Assembly: GCF_036320965.1 (NCBI RefSeq)
Contig: NC_092261.1
Coordinates: forward strand, 17,047,146-17,111,145
Direction: 5' to 3'
Length of the DNA: 64,000 nucleotides
Source of the DNA: Panulirus ornatus
Taxonomy: Eukaryota; Arthropoda; Malacostraca; Decapoda; Palinuridae
Under the pieces are notes generated by a model. It did not search any database. It was not told the origin of the DNA and saw only the letters and a list, made by a program, of their open reading frames with translations. Numbering within the stretch: position 1 is the first letter of the stretch; every line of letters begins with the position of its first letter. Shown piece after piece: positions 1 to 17,639 of this stretch. The position numbers were made by a program, and so were the translations under genes.

Positions 1-1130
<1,130 letters not shown>

Positions 1131-1133
1131 TTC

Positions 1134-1196
1134 ATAAGATGTCCTTAATGATTAGGGCCTCAGTTGCCCGTGCCGTCTCAGCTAACACAACAACTA
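1134..1196 (+). mobile_element. SINE-C 3' end fragment
   Basis: This matches the 3' ends of the SINE-C copies at 15816-16058 and 28050-28275: a block reading GATTAGGGCCTCAGTTGCCC, then CGTGCCGTCTCAGCTAACAC. The tRNA-like head is missing, so this is a truncated copy in the same orientation as the other two. Confidence 0.7.
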
Positions 1197-1879
1197 TGCT
1201 TGGGTCAGAAGCACTGAAACTGCCGTCAAATTGGATCCAGTAATTACGTAAAGCATATCTGGATCTAGACGAATCATCTTTGGACAAGGGATCATGTCGT
1301 GCTCCAGACACACAATGCATAACGCAGCATAGGAAAAATACTGAGAATAAGAAAGAAACCCAGACGAAGGAGACACAGTATAGGAAGGGGTACTAGGTGA
1401 ACTCAACAACTTTGGGTACGTTAGCGACATGAATTGGGAGGATCTCTTCCAGAATTCGAGGACTGGTCACAGTTACAACAACTTTGCTGATTCTACAACA
1501 AAAAGCAAGGTAATGTACACATGCAAATGTGGAGGACATGTTAGACACACACCAAGAAAATAACTATCAAAGGTACGCGAGGGTCAGGAATGAGTACATT
1601 ACGATTTGAAGAGAGGAAGAAGACTGCCTTTCATAAATCATAACAAATTATTTCGGAAATTTCTGATGTGGTTAATTAACGAAAATTGATCAAATAGAAA
1701 GACTGAGTAACACTGAAACAAAAAGTTATTAACAAGTTGAGGGCATATGTGAAAAGTCTAAATGCATAGCTCCCGTTGTGGTTTCATCTTGGAGGACTTG
1801 TAGTTACTGGGAATAACGTCGGTAGAAGGGAGACCACTGGGGAATTCTTCTGTCTAAACAAAGGACGAAAAGAAGGCTT

Positions 1880-2780
1880 CTGGAGCCGGGTCCACACAGG
1901 GGATTCATGGACCAAATGGCATCTCACCAACTGCACTCAAGGAACGTCCAGAAACCTTTGAAGAGCCACTAGGAATGTACATTAGGATCTCGCTTAAAGG
2001 TAGGCTGAATGGAGAGGAGCTAATGCAGTGGTGCCCTTTAATATAAAAGGTAAGAAGGACTGTAAACCTGCCTCTAAACAGGTGTGGTCTGCAAGCTATT
2101 GAAAAAGATAGATAACAAAAAAGTGGATATCTTGATTGGTAGGAAATGCTTATGCGAGGAACAACATCCATTTGGGATATCAGGCATGACGGATTCCCAA
2201 GACTTGCGAAAAAAAAAAGAAGAAACACGTAACGTCCCAGAAAAAGGTTTAAACACCTTTGATTTTGTCCATCAAAGAAAACTGTTAGAGATGTCGAATT
2301 TTCAGGGTAGATTAAGGTCGTGTGTGCGTGCTGAGAGCGGGGGGGAGGTGTTGAATTTAGGTGGAATGAAAGCTCTTCCCCTGAGGGAGACCACAGAACA
2401 TTTGGTACGATATCGCTTTTCCAGCTGAGCAAGGATACGTAGCAGGGTCTCACAGGGGGATGTGATGGAACCACCCCAGTTTCTGATCCAAGCAAACAAC
2501 TTGCTACAAGAAAATATATCATACACGAACCCTTGTTGGTGACGTCAAAGAGGGTGTGCAGAGCAACAGCGTGTGTAGTAAACTGGACAGACAAATGGTA
2601 CAAGGAACTCATCCCAGAAAGATATGTCATGCAATGAACTGATAAAACTTCGTGTATTACATTCGTGGAAACAACTTAAAAGTTTCAACACGCGGAAGTA
2701 GTCTTGGGATTGATATCCTGTAGAACGTATTATCAGGAAAATTCACTCAAGAAGAATTATTAGAAACGCAGTCTACGTTG
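1880..2780 (+). pseudogene. Decayed CR1-like LINE reverse transcriptase (M1)
   Basis: No single long frame exists, but the three plus frames together give RT blocks in the right order. GPNGISPTALKERPETFEEP (about 1908-1970) resembles the conserved GPDGISP..LKE.AE block. VCKLLKKID followed by CEEQHPFG (about 2086-2175) resembles VCKLLEKI...SEEQHGFR. FDFVHQRKLLEM (about 2260) resembles AFDTVPHKRLLEKL. SRVSQGDVMEPPQFLIQ (about 2447) resembles SGVPQGSVLGPLLFLIY. GNNLKVSTRGSSLGIDIL (about 2667) resembles the post-RT LG(V/I) block. Frames switch and stops interrupt throughout, so this is an old dead copy. Assignment to CR1-like rather than another Jockey-group clade is inference. Confidence 0.72.
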
Positions 2781-3119
2781 TGTGGTCAGTGTTATCACGG
2801 TCTTTAAGTGGATGGAAAAGTGGATTTTCAGATATCCACTTTTCCAGGTATTTACTTAATGCTAGAGAAGGGACTATGGGGCGACAGGAATGATACGCAA
2901 ATGTCCAATAAATGATATGAGACATGGGGGTAAGGAGGGAATGGCTTGAAATGCCTACAATTGAGGAAAAGCCACTACGATTGTGAATGAACCACCTTGA
3001 AAAAATCTTGAGTCTTATACAGGAAACGAAAAAAATAGGTGTGTACAGAATATGCGCTAACGAAGCGAGTTGACAACACGTCAGTTTAGCTAAGCAAAGA
3101 GGAAGTAGTTGCACTTACT

Positions 3120-4530
<1,411 letters not shown>

Positions 4531-4684
4531 GTTCACGGGCTGACTGTAAAAAAAAAAATTCACTGCACAGTGACAAAGTCACACGTATCAGAAAATTAAG
4601 GTCATGCCTCAATTACCCATATAATCACTCGCGTCCACCACTGTGCATGATGACACCAAACCTCCACACAGACCACACAGGCCA

Positions 4685-4853
4685 CACAGTTAGCGTTACT
4701 GACTGTGAGGCACACAACGGAACCGCCCAAGATCGGGCCTCGCAAGGCTCTAATCCTAGGCTCGGCAGCCGGCCCACACCCATTCCAGGTGTTCATCCGC
4801 CCTTCGAAGTTGGTCGATATTTGGGTATCTGGCTTAAGTATGCGTCTATGCGC

Positions 4854-4899
<46 letters not shown>

Positions 4900-4985
4900 A
4901 TAAAAGGGAAGTCGTGGTGCATATAAAAGGTTAAATGACGGGGCAACAGGAGCCTAAGTCTTCCCGTAACACAAAGAGTGGCCAC
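4685..4985 (+). mobile_element. tRNA-derived SINE-B copy B1
   Basis: The order is that of the family. An A-box-like head (GTTAGCGTTACTGAC) comes first, then a B-box-like segment (GCTCTAATCCTAGG) and a central GTGTTCATCC...TTGGTCGATATTTGGGTA. Next comes a (CG)n/(TG)n run at 4850-4898, then a tail ATAAAAGGTTAAATGACGGG. The copy at 62450-62815 has the same head-core-(TG)n/(CG)n-tail layout. A and B boxes are the internal RNA polymerase III promoter in tRNA-derived SINEs. Confidence 0.8.
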
Positions 4986-5385
4986 ACGTTCTCACGTCCC
5001 TCAAACTCATCTACAGTTTCGCACCTCAGCCTGCCAGTGTGTGTCTCCGTGCACCGGTGATTGGTAGGTGAGAGCGGTATGTACTGTACCACACATGATA
5101 ACACTAGGTGCGTACAAGGGTCACCTGCTCCAAGATCCACTGGATTACAGTAATGATTTCTTATCATGTTTCTTAAAGGAATAATGGACGCCCTCAAGGA
5201 GGATGTCTCCGCCAGATGGTCAGAGGAAAGGCCGAGGGCGTCCGTGTTTCTCGCCTGATGTGACCACTCGCTCCCCGGGAGACGTCTGTGACGGGGTGGC
5301 CACAGCCACTCATCTCCCTGGAGAGGGGGTTGGGGACTGCAGGGCCTCTCCCATGGTTCTATACCAGGGAGCACCATCATAGCAG

Positions 5386-5391
<6 letters not shown>

Positions 5392-5445
<54 letters not shown>
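5392..5445. repeat. (TA)n microsatellite at LINE L2 3' end
   Basis: About 54 bp of TA repeats abut the poly(T) (antisense poly(A)) of LINE copy L2. The other end of L2 also abuts (TA)n, at 7368. Confidence 0.97.
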
Positions 5446-5458
<13 letters not shown>

Positions 5459-6750
5459 CTTTTTTTATACTTTGTCGCTGTCTCCCGCGTTTGCGAGGTA
5501 GCGCAAGGAAACAGACGAAAGAAATGGCCCAACCACCCCCCCCCCATACACATGTATATACATACGTCCACACACGCAAATATACATACCTACACAGCTT
5601 TCCATGGTTTACCCCAGACACTTCACATGCCTTGATTCAATCCACTGACAGCACGTCAACCCCGGTATACCACATCGCTCCAATTCACTCTATTCCTTGC
5701 CCTCCTTTCACCCTCCTGCATGTTCAGGCCCCGATCACACAAAATCTTTTTCACTCCATCTTTCCACCTCCAATTTGGTCTCCCTCTTCTCCTTGCTCCC
5801 TCCACCTCCGACACATATATCCTCTTGGTCAATCTTTCCTCACTCATCCTCTCCATGTGCCCAAACCACTTCAAAACACCCTCTTCTGCTCTCTCAACCA
5901 CGCTCTTTTTATTTCCACACATCTCTCTTACCCTTACGTTACTCACTCGATCAAACCACCTCACACCACACATTGTCCTCAAACATCTCATTTCCAGCAC
6001 ATCCATCCTCCTGCGCACAACTCTATCCATATCCCACGCCTCGCAACCATACAACATTGTTGGAACCACTATTCCTTAAAACATACCCATTTTTGCTTTC
6101 CGAGATAATGTTCTCGACTTCCACACATTCTTCAAGGCCCCCAGAATTTTCGCCCCCTCCCCCACCCTATGATCCACTTCCGCTTCCATGGTTCCATCCG
6201 CTGCCAGATCCACTCCAAGATATCTAAAACACTTCACTTCCTCCAGTTTTTCTCCATTCAAACTCACCTCCCAATTGACTTGACCCTCAACCCTACTGTA
6301 CCTAATAACCTTGCTCTTATTCACATTTACTCTTAACTTTCTTCTTCCACACACTTTACCAAACTCAGTCACCAGCTTCTGCAGTTTCTCACATGAATCA
6401 GCCACCAGCGCTGTATCATCAGCGAACAACAACTGACTCACTTCCCAAGCTCTCTCATCCACAACAGACTTCATACTTGCCCCTCTTTCCAAAACTCTTG
6501 CATTTACCTCCCTAACAACCCCATCCATAAACAAATTAAACAACCATGGAGACATCACACACCCCTGCCGCAAACCTACATTCACTGAGAACCAATCACT
6601 TTCCTCTCTTCCTACACGTACACATGCCTTACATCCTCGATAAAAACTTTTCACTGCTTCTAACAACTTTCCTCCCACACCATATATTCTTAATACCTTC
6701 CACAGAGCATCTCTATCAACTCTATCATATGCCTTCTCCAGATCCATAAA

Positions 6751-6753
<3 letters not shown>
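5446..6753 (-). mobile_element. RTE-like LINE copy L2, main (3') segment
   Basis: On the minus strand this runs from RT motif A ([13 protein letters not shown]) to the 3' tail. It includes motif B (GLRQGCVMSPWLF), the catalytic FADDTALVAD and the YLGVDL block, and ends with the C-terminal GHMERMSEERLTKR / GRPNWRWKDG region. The ORF stop is at 5656-5658. The 3' UTR is the short type. One in-frame nonsense codon (TAA at 6076-6078, where other copies have a Glu codon) interrupts an otherwise open frame. At 6751-6753 the element joins its own upstream part in the opposite orientation. Confidence 0.93.
5656..6753 (-). pseudogene. LINE L2 ORF2, RT motif A to C-terminus, one nonsense codon
   Basis: The reading frame encodes the C-terminal two thirds of RT plus the C-terminal domain. 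Catalytic FADD and [10 protein letters not shown] are intact. The only break seen between 6753 and the stop at 5656 is the TAA at 6076-6078, in the segment that reads MGMFEGIVVPTMLYGCEAW in other copies. The 5' part of the ORF lies inverted at 6751-7367, so this copy cannot make ORF2. Confidence 0.9.

Positions 6754-7730
<977 letters not shown>

Positions 7731-7789
<59 letters not shown>
7731..7789. repeat. (TA)n microsatellite
   Basis: TA repeat between SINE-A S1 and a minus-strand SINE-B head. Confidence 0.97.
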
Positions 7790-7792
<3 letters not shown>

Positions 7793-7908
7793 CAAACTCT
7801 AAAATACAGGATGAACAGCTAAATCATCTGTGAGCCGGGTGTCTGGTTCTCGAACACGGCCCTGCGCAATTCACAGGTTGCGAGGGTAACCAGTAGACAA
7901 TGGTGACT
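7790..7908 (-). mobile_element. SINE-B copy B2, head and core only
   Basis: On the minus strand this has an A-box-like CTACTGGTTACCC, a B-box-like GTGTTCGAGAACC, then GCTGTTCATCCTG and GTCGAT. These are the family landmarks in the right order. The (TG)n and tail are replaced by the (TA)n at 7731-7789. Confidence 0.7.
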
Positions 7909-8585
7909 CTATATACATTCGAGACTCTTACCACAAGGGAGGATTCCACATCATACAGACACGGAGTGCGCAGCTGTTCCTAGATTTTTACTGTCACACA
8001 CACGTAGGTTGAAATGTGGACTCCATTAAGGCGAGTTCTGGGACACCTGCAACCCTTGCTTGCTGAGTGACGGGGAGTTTTGAACTGATGGCTGTGGTAA
8101 CCATCAACACTAGATCAGAACCCATTACCATTAATCATTACCTATTACATTACCATTACTGTTGTTATTATATTCAACATCACTAATTTTGAACATTCTC
8201 ATCTGTCTAAAGGTACTATGGAAAAGCATTTTAATGACAGCGTATGTGAAAGACACATAGATAGGGATGAGTGGAGGCAAGTGAAGAACGTCAAGTCTGT
8301 TAACCACACAGAATCGCGTTTCAGTTCTCTTTCCAGCAAGATGCACCCGTGCAGCCTCACAGGGAAGCATCAGGATATATACACATATTTATCAAAAGGT
8401 GTGTGCAGGGTCCTCACACTGCAGACTGAACGAATCCTCACAGTGTCTGGGCCCAGCTCGTCTCTTGCCACACACTATCTCCCGCACCCAGTGTGCTTCC
8501 GGACGGCCCCGCTCATCACCCCAGAAATACAGAGAATCTCCTTCTCCTCCAGTATTTGTGAGGTCCCTCATGTCCAGACCCAGTC
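7909..8585. other. Unassigned sequence
   Basis: No conserved coding block or repeat family recognised. Small frames here, up to about 150 codons, show no domain-like pattern. Confidence 0.5.
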
Positions 8586-8589
8586 TGGT

Positions 8590-9576
8590 CTTGTGGCAGC
8601 CGGAGAGGAGAGGAGAGGAGGAAGAGGAGCAAGGGAAATAAGGGATAGAATGAAAGAGGGAAGGAAAGGGAAAAGAATAAAGCGATGAATAAAACTGATT
8701 AGAATCATGAAGACAAGATAGGAAGCAAACGTGGAAGGTAAAGAGAGACAAGGAAAGTAGGAATAGAGAGAATGAAGAAGGTTTGCAAAGGAAATCGAAC
8801 GGAGGAGGAAGAGAAAGAGAAGAACAGAGGAAAGGGCAGAAAAAGTTAAGAGAGGTGAGAGTGTCCTGGGGACGAAGCTGGTACAGGGAGAGTAGGAGGT
8901 TGGCAGGAGAGTCAGGCAAACGAGGAGAGGCATGGCAGAGGTGAACAAGAGATACGAGAGAAAAAGAGTGAGAGTGGCAAAGGGGAAGGATGGCTGGCAG
9001 TGAACCCCGAGGTTCATACATTTCCGAGTGTTGCGCAAATAAGATCAGTTATAACCCGTGAGTACGGACGGAGTGTGCCCCGGCTCGTGTTCCGCCCCAT
9101 CTCATTCCCGAATCAGAAGACCCCCCCCACCCCTCCCAATCCCCCACACCCACCCATCCCCCCCAACATTAATTATCCCGAATCCTGGCTACTCAAATCC
9201 TCGCTAATTACGGCCGACCCCCAGCTTACGGCCGTGCTAAATATTGTTTCTCCTGTTTACTTTACACTTTACAGAGACAAGGAGTGGGGCGGCAGGGCGC
9301 TGAGTGAAAGAGTAGTAGTACAGAGGAGAGGAAAGTACGTAACGGTAAGATATGGAGATAATGAAAATAAGAAGATACAGTATGATAGGGAAAAGAGAAT
9401 GAAGAGGAACTGGGAAAACAAAAGCAGTGTCGGGAAGATGAGGAGGACTGGAGAAGAGTTATGAGGGGAGAGAATGAGGAGGAGAGACTATAAAGGTAAA
9501 GGAATGAAGAAGGGAGAAGATAAGAGAACTTGAGGAAAGTGATGGAGAGAGAGGATTGCCGAGGAATAGATATGGG

Positions 9577-9673
<97 letters not shown>

Positions 9674-9960
9674 TAAAGAATAAGATAGAAATATTATAAA
9701 TGCGAAAAGAGGAACAAAAACAGAATGGTACTGAAGAAGGAAAAGAAAGTAGAGGGTCTAGATGAGAGGGAGAAGGGAAGCAGGTGTTACGTTGGGAAGA
9801 GCGCGGAATGTGGGACAGGGAGTTGTAAGGCAGACAAAGAGAGGGAAAGGAGAATAAGCGGAAGAGTAGGATGAGCGAGAGGGGGAAAAGGAGAGAGGAA
9901 AATGATTGAGAGGGAGTGGGGCGAGTGGCGAAGGTGACCTGGGCCACATACAGGTTACAG
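8590..9960. repeat. Purine-rich island with (GA)n core
   Basis: The plus strand is strongly G/A-biased over 8590-9000 and 9290-9960, with a pure (GA)n tract at 9580-9670. A more mixed C-rich stretch at about 9000-9290 separates the two. Long frames on the minus strand through this region are Ser/Leu/Phe-rich products of the bias, not genes. Confidence 0.85.
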
Positions 9961-10034
9961 GCACTAGTTAATTGCACACCAACGATGAAAATGAACACAA
10001 CGCTGATGCTATAACTGAAGTTCAGGACACACAA

Positions 10035-10042
10035 AACACACC

Positions 10043-10074
<32 letters not shown>

Positions 10075-10102
10075 CAACAACAACAGCAGCAGCAGCAGCA
10101 GA
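10035..10102. repeat. Compound trinucleotide repeat (ACC)n(AAC)n(AGC)n
   Basis: Consecutive short runs of CCA, AAC/ACA and GCA triplets, about 65 bp in total. I see no gene around it. Confidence 0.95.
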
Positions 10103-11504
<1,402 letters not shown>

Positions 11505-11505
<1 letters not shown>

Positions 11506-12140
11506 CCAGAAAGACGGCGTGGCGATGTTGCGTAGGCGTAAGAGGGCGTGGGATGTTGGCCTAGGCCTAGAGGAGGGCGTCGGGATAATGTCCTAGGCGT
11601 AGAGAAGGGTGTGGAGATGTTGTCTAAGGCCGAGAGGAAGGCGTGGGGATGTTATCTTAGGCCTAGGATAGGGCGTGGAGATGTTGTCCTACGCCTAGGA
11701 GAGGGCATGGAGATATTGTCCTAGGTCTAAGGAAAGGGCGTGGAGATACTGTCCTAAGCGTAGAGGAGGGCGTAGGGATGTCCTAGGCGTAGAGGAGTAC
11801 GTGCGGGATGTCATCCCTGGCCTAGGAGAGGGCGTGGAGATGTTATTAGAGAAGGGCGTGGGGATCTCGTCCTAAGCCTAGAAGATAGCGTGGGGATGTC
11901 GCTTGAGGGCGTGGGAATGTCGTCCTAGGCCTAGGAGAAGGCGCAGAAATGTTGTTCTACGCGCTATGAGGGTGATGTCACAACCCTAGTAGAGGACTTG
12001 GGATATTCTCCTAGGGCGTGGAGGACGCTGTCACAAACCTAGGAGAGGGCGTGGAGGGTGCTGTCACAGGCCTAGGAGAGGGCGTGGAGGGTGCTGTCAC
12101 AGGCCTAGGAGAGGGCGTGGAGGGGTGTTGTCACAGGACT
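11505..12140. repeat. GC-rich minisatellite with palindromic core
   Basis: A degenerate tandem array. Units carry a GGGCGTGG(A/G)GATGT-like half and a CCTAGGCCTAGG-like half, spaced about 33-45 bp apart. Several units contain the self-complementary TCCTAGGCCTAGGA or close variants. The last three units (about 12038-12138) are nearly exact 33-bp copies, indicating more recent expansion at that end. Confidence 0.85.
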
Positions 12141-12349
12141 TCAGGAGGTCATGGAGGATCAGGGTAGCTGCATTGTTCACCTCGGGACTCGGGACCAACC
12201 TGTTGGCAGGCGGATCCACCGCATAATCGGATTTCAGCAGCGCCCAGCGGCCGAACCCGCTGCCAGCAGGTATTTCACAGTGCAACCTATACTTTAGGCT
12301 GGCAGTGTTCCTGCACTTTCTTCTATTAAAGAATAAGAAGTTTCTCCTC

Positions 12350-12660
12350 TTGTTTGTGTCTACGTAGAGATAATTCTGTCTTCGTTCTGATGTCAGGACT
12401 CTTTCACTATGAAAAGCTTTTAGTCTTCGGGTCTGATTTCAGGAACCTTCAGCTATGTGAAGATATCTTTGTCTTCGTTTTGATGTCAGTATCCTCCAAT
12501 TATGTGAGGATAATCCTGTCTTCGTTCTGATGTCAGGAACCTCTCTTTATGTGAAGATATTTTGATCTTCGGTCTGATGTCGGGATCTCTCCCACCTTGT
12601 GAAGATATATTTCGTCTTCGTTTTGATTAAGGAACCTCGCATTTTAATATCTCTTCGGTA
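12350..12660. repeat. Degenerate tandem repeat, period about 57 bp
   Basis: Five or six imperfect units, each with TCTTCGTTCTGATGTCAGGA followed by an AACCT...TATGTGAAGATAT segment. Units differ at many positions, so the array is old. Confidence 0.8.
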
Positions 12661-15600
12661 GGGATTCTTTTTTTTTTTTTTTTCATATTTTTCATTTTCT
12701 TTCGAAAATCTTTACGGAGACAGATGATTTCTCCTGAGAATAAAAAGGAATACTTCTTCATTTCATATATTTTCTCGTGTACCTTGATTCTTCACTTCCT
12801 CTGATGGATAAGTCGTGTAAGACGCTTCCTTCTCACGCGCTTTTCCCTCCCCCTATATCTTTTCTTGCTTTGAGACCTAAACCAGATCAATAAACACCTT
12901 TGGAGCAGTGATCTAAATTTTCATATTGCTTTCTTTTTTTTTCCCCTGTCACACTAGATGGCCTTGATGGCGGCGTGTTCTACCTGTGCCATGTCCGTCA
13001 CCATGTGTATATACACATGATTTACTGTCCATACGAAATGCACTATGGGAATCGAACCAACCACGTCGGGGCTTTCGCAGTGCGATTCTCTGGCTGTGAC
13101 GCATTGAGCAAGGCCTCAGCATCGACAGGCAGTATAGTCTTACGTGAGAACGTGTCTGTTCAGACCTCAACCCGAGTTAGTGAAGACAGCACAAGAAAAT
13201 TAAGATTCGGGAGGCACACGCGTACAGACGGGCGCACTGACGCGTTCTTGGCCACTAAATCATACGCTAGTTCGTACCCTAATATAACGGCACGCTACAT
13301 ATTCTACCTCTACGAGCTATACAGTTACACATGTGATAAGACAAATGATGAGAGACGGGTAGACAGACAGTCTGGCAGGATAATAATCACATAATGATAC
13401 CAAAATGTTTACGAAGTCTCACAGAGAGAGAGAGCTACTCTTGAATAATTACGATAAATATGAAAATTTCTTAAAACAAGCCAGTCCAAGGTAGATATAG
13501 AATGGCTCTGTTGAAGCCACATGTGGCTGAAATCTATTCCCTTTAACCCAATTGACTTCGAATAAGCACAACGAAATTTCCTGCAAGACATGAATACATT
13601 GTAAACTGTGTCCATGAAGTGCTTCTTCTTATGTATATCATTATTATCATATTATTATCATCATAATATCATAATCATCATCACTATGATTATTGATATC
13701 ATAAATCTTCTTTCGCTTAACGTACACCTATGCATTACTGTGGCCAACGGCTGTGGCGAAGGATACTTCAAAGTTTCTTCTATCCACGTAATACATAGAT
13801 TGCATTTATCCTTTCGTTTTGATTTCTGGTTTTGTACTCCTGACTCTTCCTCAGACTTAAATTATTCTTCTTGCTCCTCCTATCGCTTCTCTTGTTTGCC
13901 ATGTCTTTAATGATATTTTTGCCGAGAGGTTAGCCACGAATGAAGACCTCAACGTGTTGAAGGTGGAGAATAATTAGGTACATGTGATCGTCAGAGAATA
14001 ATTTTGGAGGTACGTAATGTTGGTCAGATATTCCCAGAATGCCTCGGGTTGTTACGAAGTACAGATCTGGAGGACGCACAACCCGAAGTGATGGCAATGA
14101 AAGCGTTACTCTCAGGTTCACACATTTGACCATGAAAACCTTACACAAATGAATGATAAATACTGACTAGCTGGGTCCTACATTTAAGCCCCTGGAGGGA
14201 CAAAACATAGAAAAAACAAGATAATTAAACAAAGTGCAACTTGAACCTGGAACAGTTGACTGTGGAAACTGCTGATAGAGATGTGTCCACGCTCGCCAGA
14301 CACTGTCACACTGCATATTCTAACGGATCTCTTCAGTCACCTAAAGCGAGCTGGCTGTCTCCCTCATATTGATGAAGGGCATCATGTGTGTTCTTTCTCA
14401 AGAGTACTCGACCTATACATCTGAAGCAAGTGCAATTCAGTGTTACCTGCTAGGAATCACAATACTGAATATCTTGTCAAGATGAGAAACAATGAATTGG
14501 TCATTTCTGACTCGTCCAGTGCATTTCCCTGATTCAAATTATTTCTCACACTGAACACAGGAGGTACGGAAGACAAGAAATTTCGGCTTCCATCATGAGA
14601 ACCGGTGTAGTATCAACTTAGGACTGAATTACTATGGATAACCCTCACATAAAGGACAATGTTATACATGATAAGGTGGATATACCTGCTTCAAGGTAGG
14701 AACTGACGTTTGATTAGCCAGCGTATGCTTAACTCAAAGACAATGTAACGGCTTGAGATGCTCCACGCCCGCAGATCATAATCAACACATCAAATGTAAC
14801 CACAGGAACGGAACTCGACGCTGATATACTGTTTACAGGATGATCTACACTTGCCAACATGGAGCCAGCTACTGATGAAGAACCTGTGCCAGATATCACA
14901 AAACTGTCGAGTGCGTCATGGACCTCTGGAGTATACAGCGGTTGGCTACATAAGCAAATGCCTGGTCTTACACTGTTAATCTCATGTCCTCTGGCTTGTC
15001 CTTCGAGGGTACTGTGCATCCATGACACGGTGTTGTACCCGGAGATACACACACTGTTAATTCCTCCTGGATGTGTGAACCCCAGCGGACTGCTCCGTCT
15101 TCTATAATCATTGGATCGTACAACTCAATTAACGCAACGAGCTTGATAATGACTGTTGTATACTATGGTCTACTGAGAACTGCATGTGTCAACCGGCTTC
15201 CCACTCATGTACCCAGCCTGTGACATGGGTGGATAATCATTACGTAATAGACAAGTGAAAGAGTTCCTAATTATTTGCTAATGTTTCATGTGTCATTAAT
15301 TCACATGTAAACGTCGCACAACTTAACCTCTTTAGGAGAAAAGAGTTATGCTTTATTGTTTGTTTGTGTCTGCGTCTCAATACGCTAAACATTCTCTCTT
15401 GTGTCAGTACGAAAACTGAGGAACAGTACGCCATATAAGTCTCATAGGTGTATCTAACACGGGAAGTCTGATCTGCAGTCAAGGAGTGTTTCAAAATCTC
15501 TCAGAACGCAGGGGAAAGAAAACGGACGAAGAACGGACCTGTGCATTACCGTGGCTGGGCAGTGTGCAGAGTAAAAAAAAAAGGAAAAAAATCCTGCTAC

Positions 15601-15800
15601 CACAGGAATGTTTTTCCTGCCTGTTAATCACCCGCCATTCTCCATGGTCAACCCCCAGCGATTGATGGCGCAATTGCCAAACCTATTACCTGGCTCATCA
15701 TCGGTAAACTGCAACGGTAAAAGAAAAAAAAAACTCTTTCACAAATGTAGCTACAGGATAAAGAACTATAAAAAGAAATAATCATTTATGAAGGCTGGTA
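12661..15800. other. Unassigned intergenic sequence
   Basis: About 3.1 kb in which I recognise no coding domain, RNA gene or repeat family. Short frames (for example 12975-13394 plus and 14729-15052 minus) have no domain-like content. Confidence 0.5.
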
Positions 15801-15815
15801 AATGATTATGTAGAG

Positions 15816-16058
15816 TTGGGCCTCTGCTGTGTAATGGTTAACTTTACTGGTCATTGGAGTATGCATGGGCCCGCCTGGAGTCTGGCCCCAACGTGTTCGA
15901 ACCCCGATCTGCAACGTACTCCACTATTCACCCTCCTCTCGGAGCTCGTCGATAAACTGGGTACCTGGCCGAGGCTCGGGTGTATTTACTTATGCAGCGT
16001 TAATGAGAGGGGCTGATTAGGGCGTCCACTTGCCCGTGCTGTCTCGACTAACACAGAA
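15816..16058 (+). mobile_element. tRNA-derived SINE-C copy C2
   Basis: The A-box-like TGTAATGGTTAAC lies near 15830 and the B-box-like GTGTTCGAACCCC near 15893. The shared core GTCGATAAACTGGGTACCTG follows at about 15949. The family-specific 3' end has GGGCGTCCACTTGCCCGTGC then TGTCTCGACTAACACAG. It is the same family as 28050-28275 and the fragment at 1134-1196. The core is shared with SINE-B although the 3' ends differ. Confidence 0.82.
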
Positions 16059-16099
16059 AAAGGAAGTAATATATTCTAGATTAATACCAACGCACACTA

Positions 16100-16101
<2 letters not shown>

Positions 16102-16188
<87 letters not shown>
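16102..16188. repeat. (TA)n microsatellite
   Basis: TA repeats with a few TG interruptions, upstream of SINE-A S2. Confidence 0.96.
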
Positions 16189-16552
<364 letters not shown>

Positions 16553-17125
16553 GCAAAGCAGAAATCTTTCAGACTAGCTTGGAAATATCTTATTCCGTAA
16601 ACATATATGAAAAAAACTTGCGTTCTATTCAGACTATAATAAAAACGACCATTTGTTTTTGAAGCCACTGCACAAATACACAACAATTTTGGCGAAAAAA
16701 GGGGAAAAAAATGGATCCTCCATGCCATCCATTTTCTGATTCTTTTATCCAAGATTTCCGATACATTGATTAAGTAGCTAATGATCAGGCCTGGGGGACG
16801 GAAGGGGTGTGGGGAGTGTGGGTATGAAGAGTTCATTGGAAGCTTTTAATGAGTTGCGATAACCCAATACTGATGGCCATATATGATGATTTCAAGTTCA
16901 GGAGACGACCTGAAAATTCCCTGATTGTTGTTCGGTACGTTTTGTGGCCTCCCAGCCCACGGGATATTGTTTATGAAATTTAAACTATGCAAGGAGTTGG
17001 CCAGTAATCACAAATGTATACAGAAAAATGAATCAGTGCTTCTAAGCCAGTGAGAATATTGACGTAAGCGCGCGCGCGTTCTGTACACACAAACAAGGAC
17101 AATTATATCCCTAGAGGCCACAAGT

Positions 17126-17129
<4 letters not shown>

Positions 17130-17184
<55 letters not shown>
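17130..17184. repeat. (AC)n microsatellite
   Basis: About 27 uninterrupted AC units. The flanks at 16553-17129 and 17185-17640 show nothing I recognise. Confidence 0.97.
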
Positions 17185-17186
<2 letters not shown>

Positions 17187-17639
17187 GAAAAATTTCAAAT
17201 GTGAAGTGAAGACTGGGAAAACCTGGATTCTCATGTACACAGAGTCATGGAGACACAAAATATTTGAATGTACACAAGAAAATCTCCCGTATCAGCATGT
17301 CACTGAGCATATTAGAATCAGAGGAGCTCAATAAACTCACATAACTAGTTCTTATCCTCACACAAAGGATGCTGGACCTTGAGAATATCAGACATGACAC
17401 ATTAAATTAATAAACGTGACCGTGTCATGCTTCAACCTATGTGATAAATGAGGATACCCCGTGGACACTATACGTAATCAAAACACTTTTATGGGAACGT
17501 GAACTAGGAAATGGAGTCCAGTAGCAATGATATCTATTCATAATGAAGCAGAAGGACCAAGGGTACCTTGAGCCTCAAATAGAGAGGATTTGTGTATGTC
17601 TAGTAAAGACATCAAAAAGCGAAAGAACATAGGGATTTA

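Noticed and set aside
1905..2630. 241-codon minus-strand ORF
   Set aside because: It lies opposite a plus-strand series of CR1-like RT blocks (GPNGISP, VCKLL, SRVSQG), has no domain pattern of its own and is best explained as antisense shadow.
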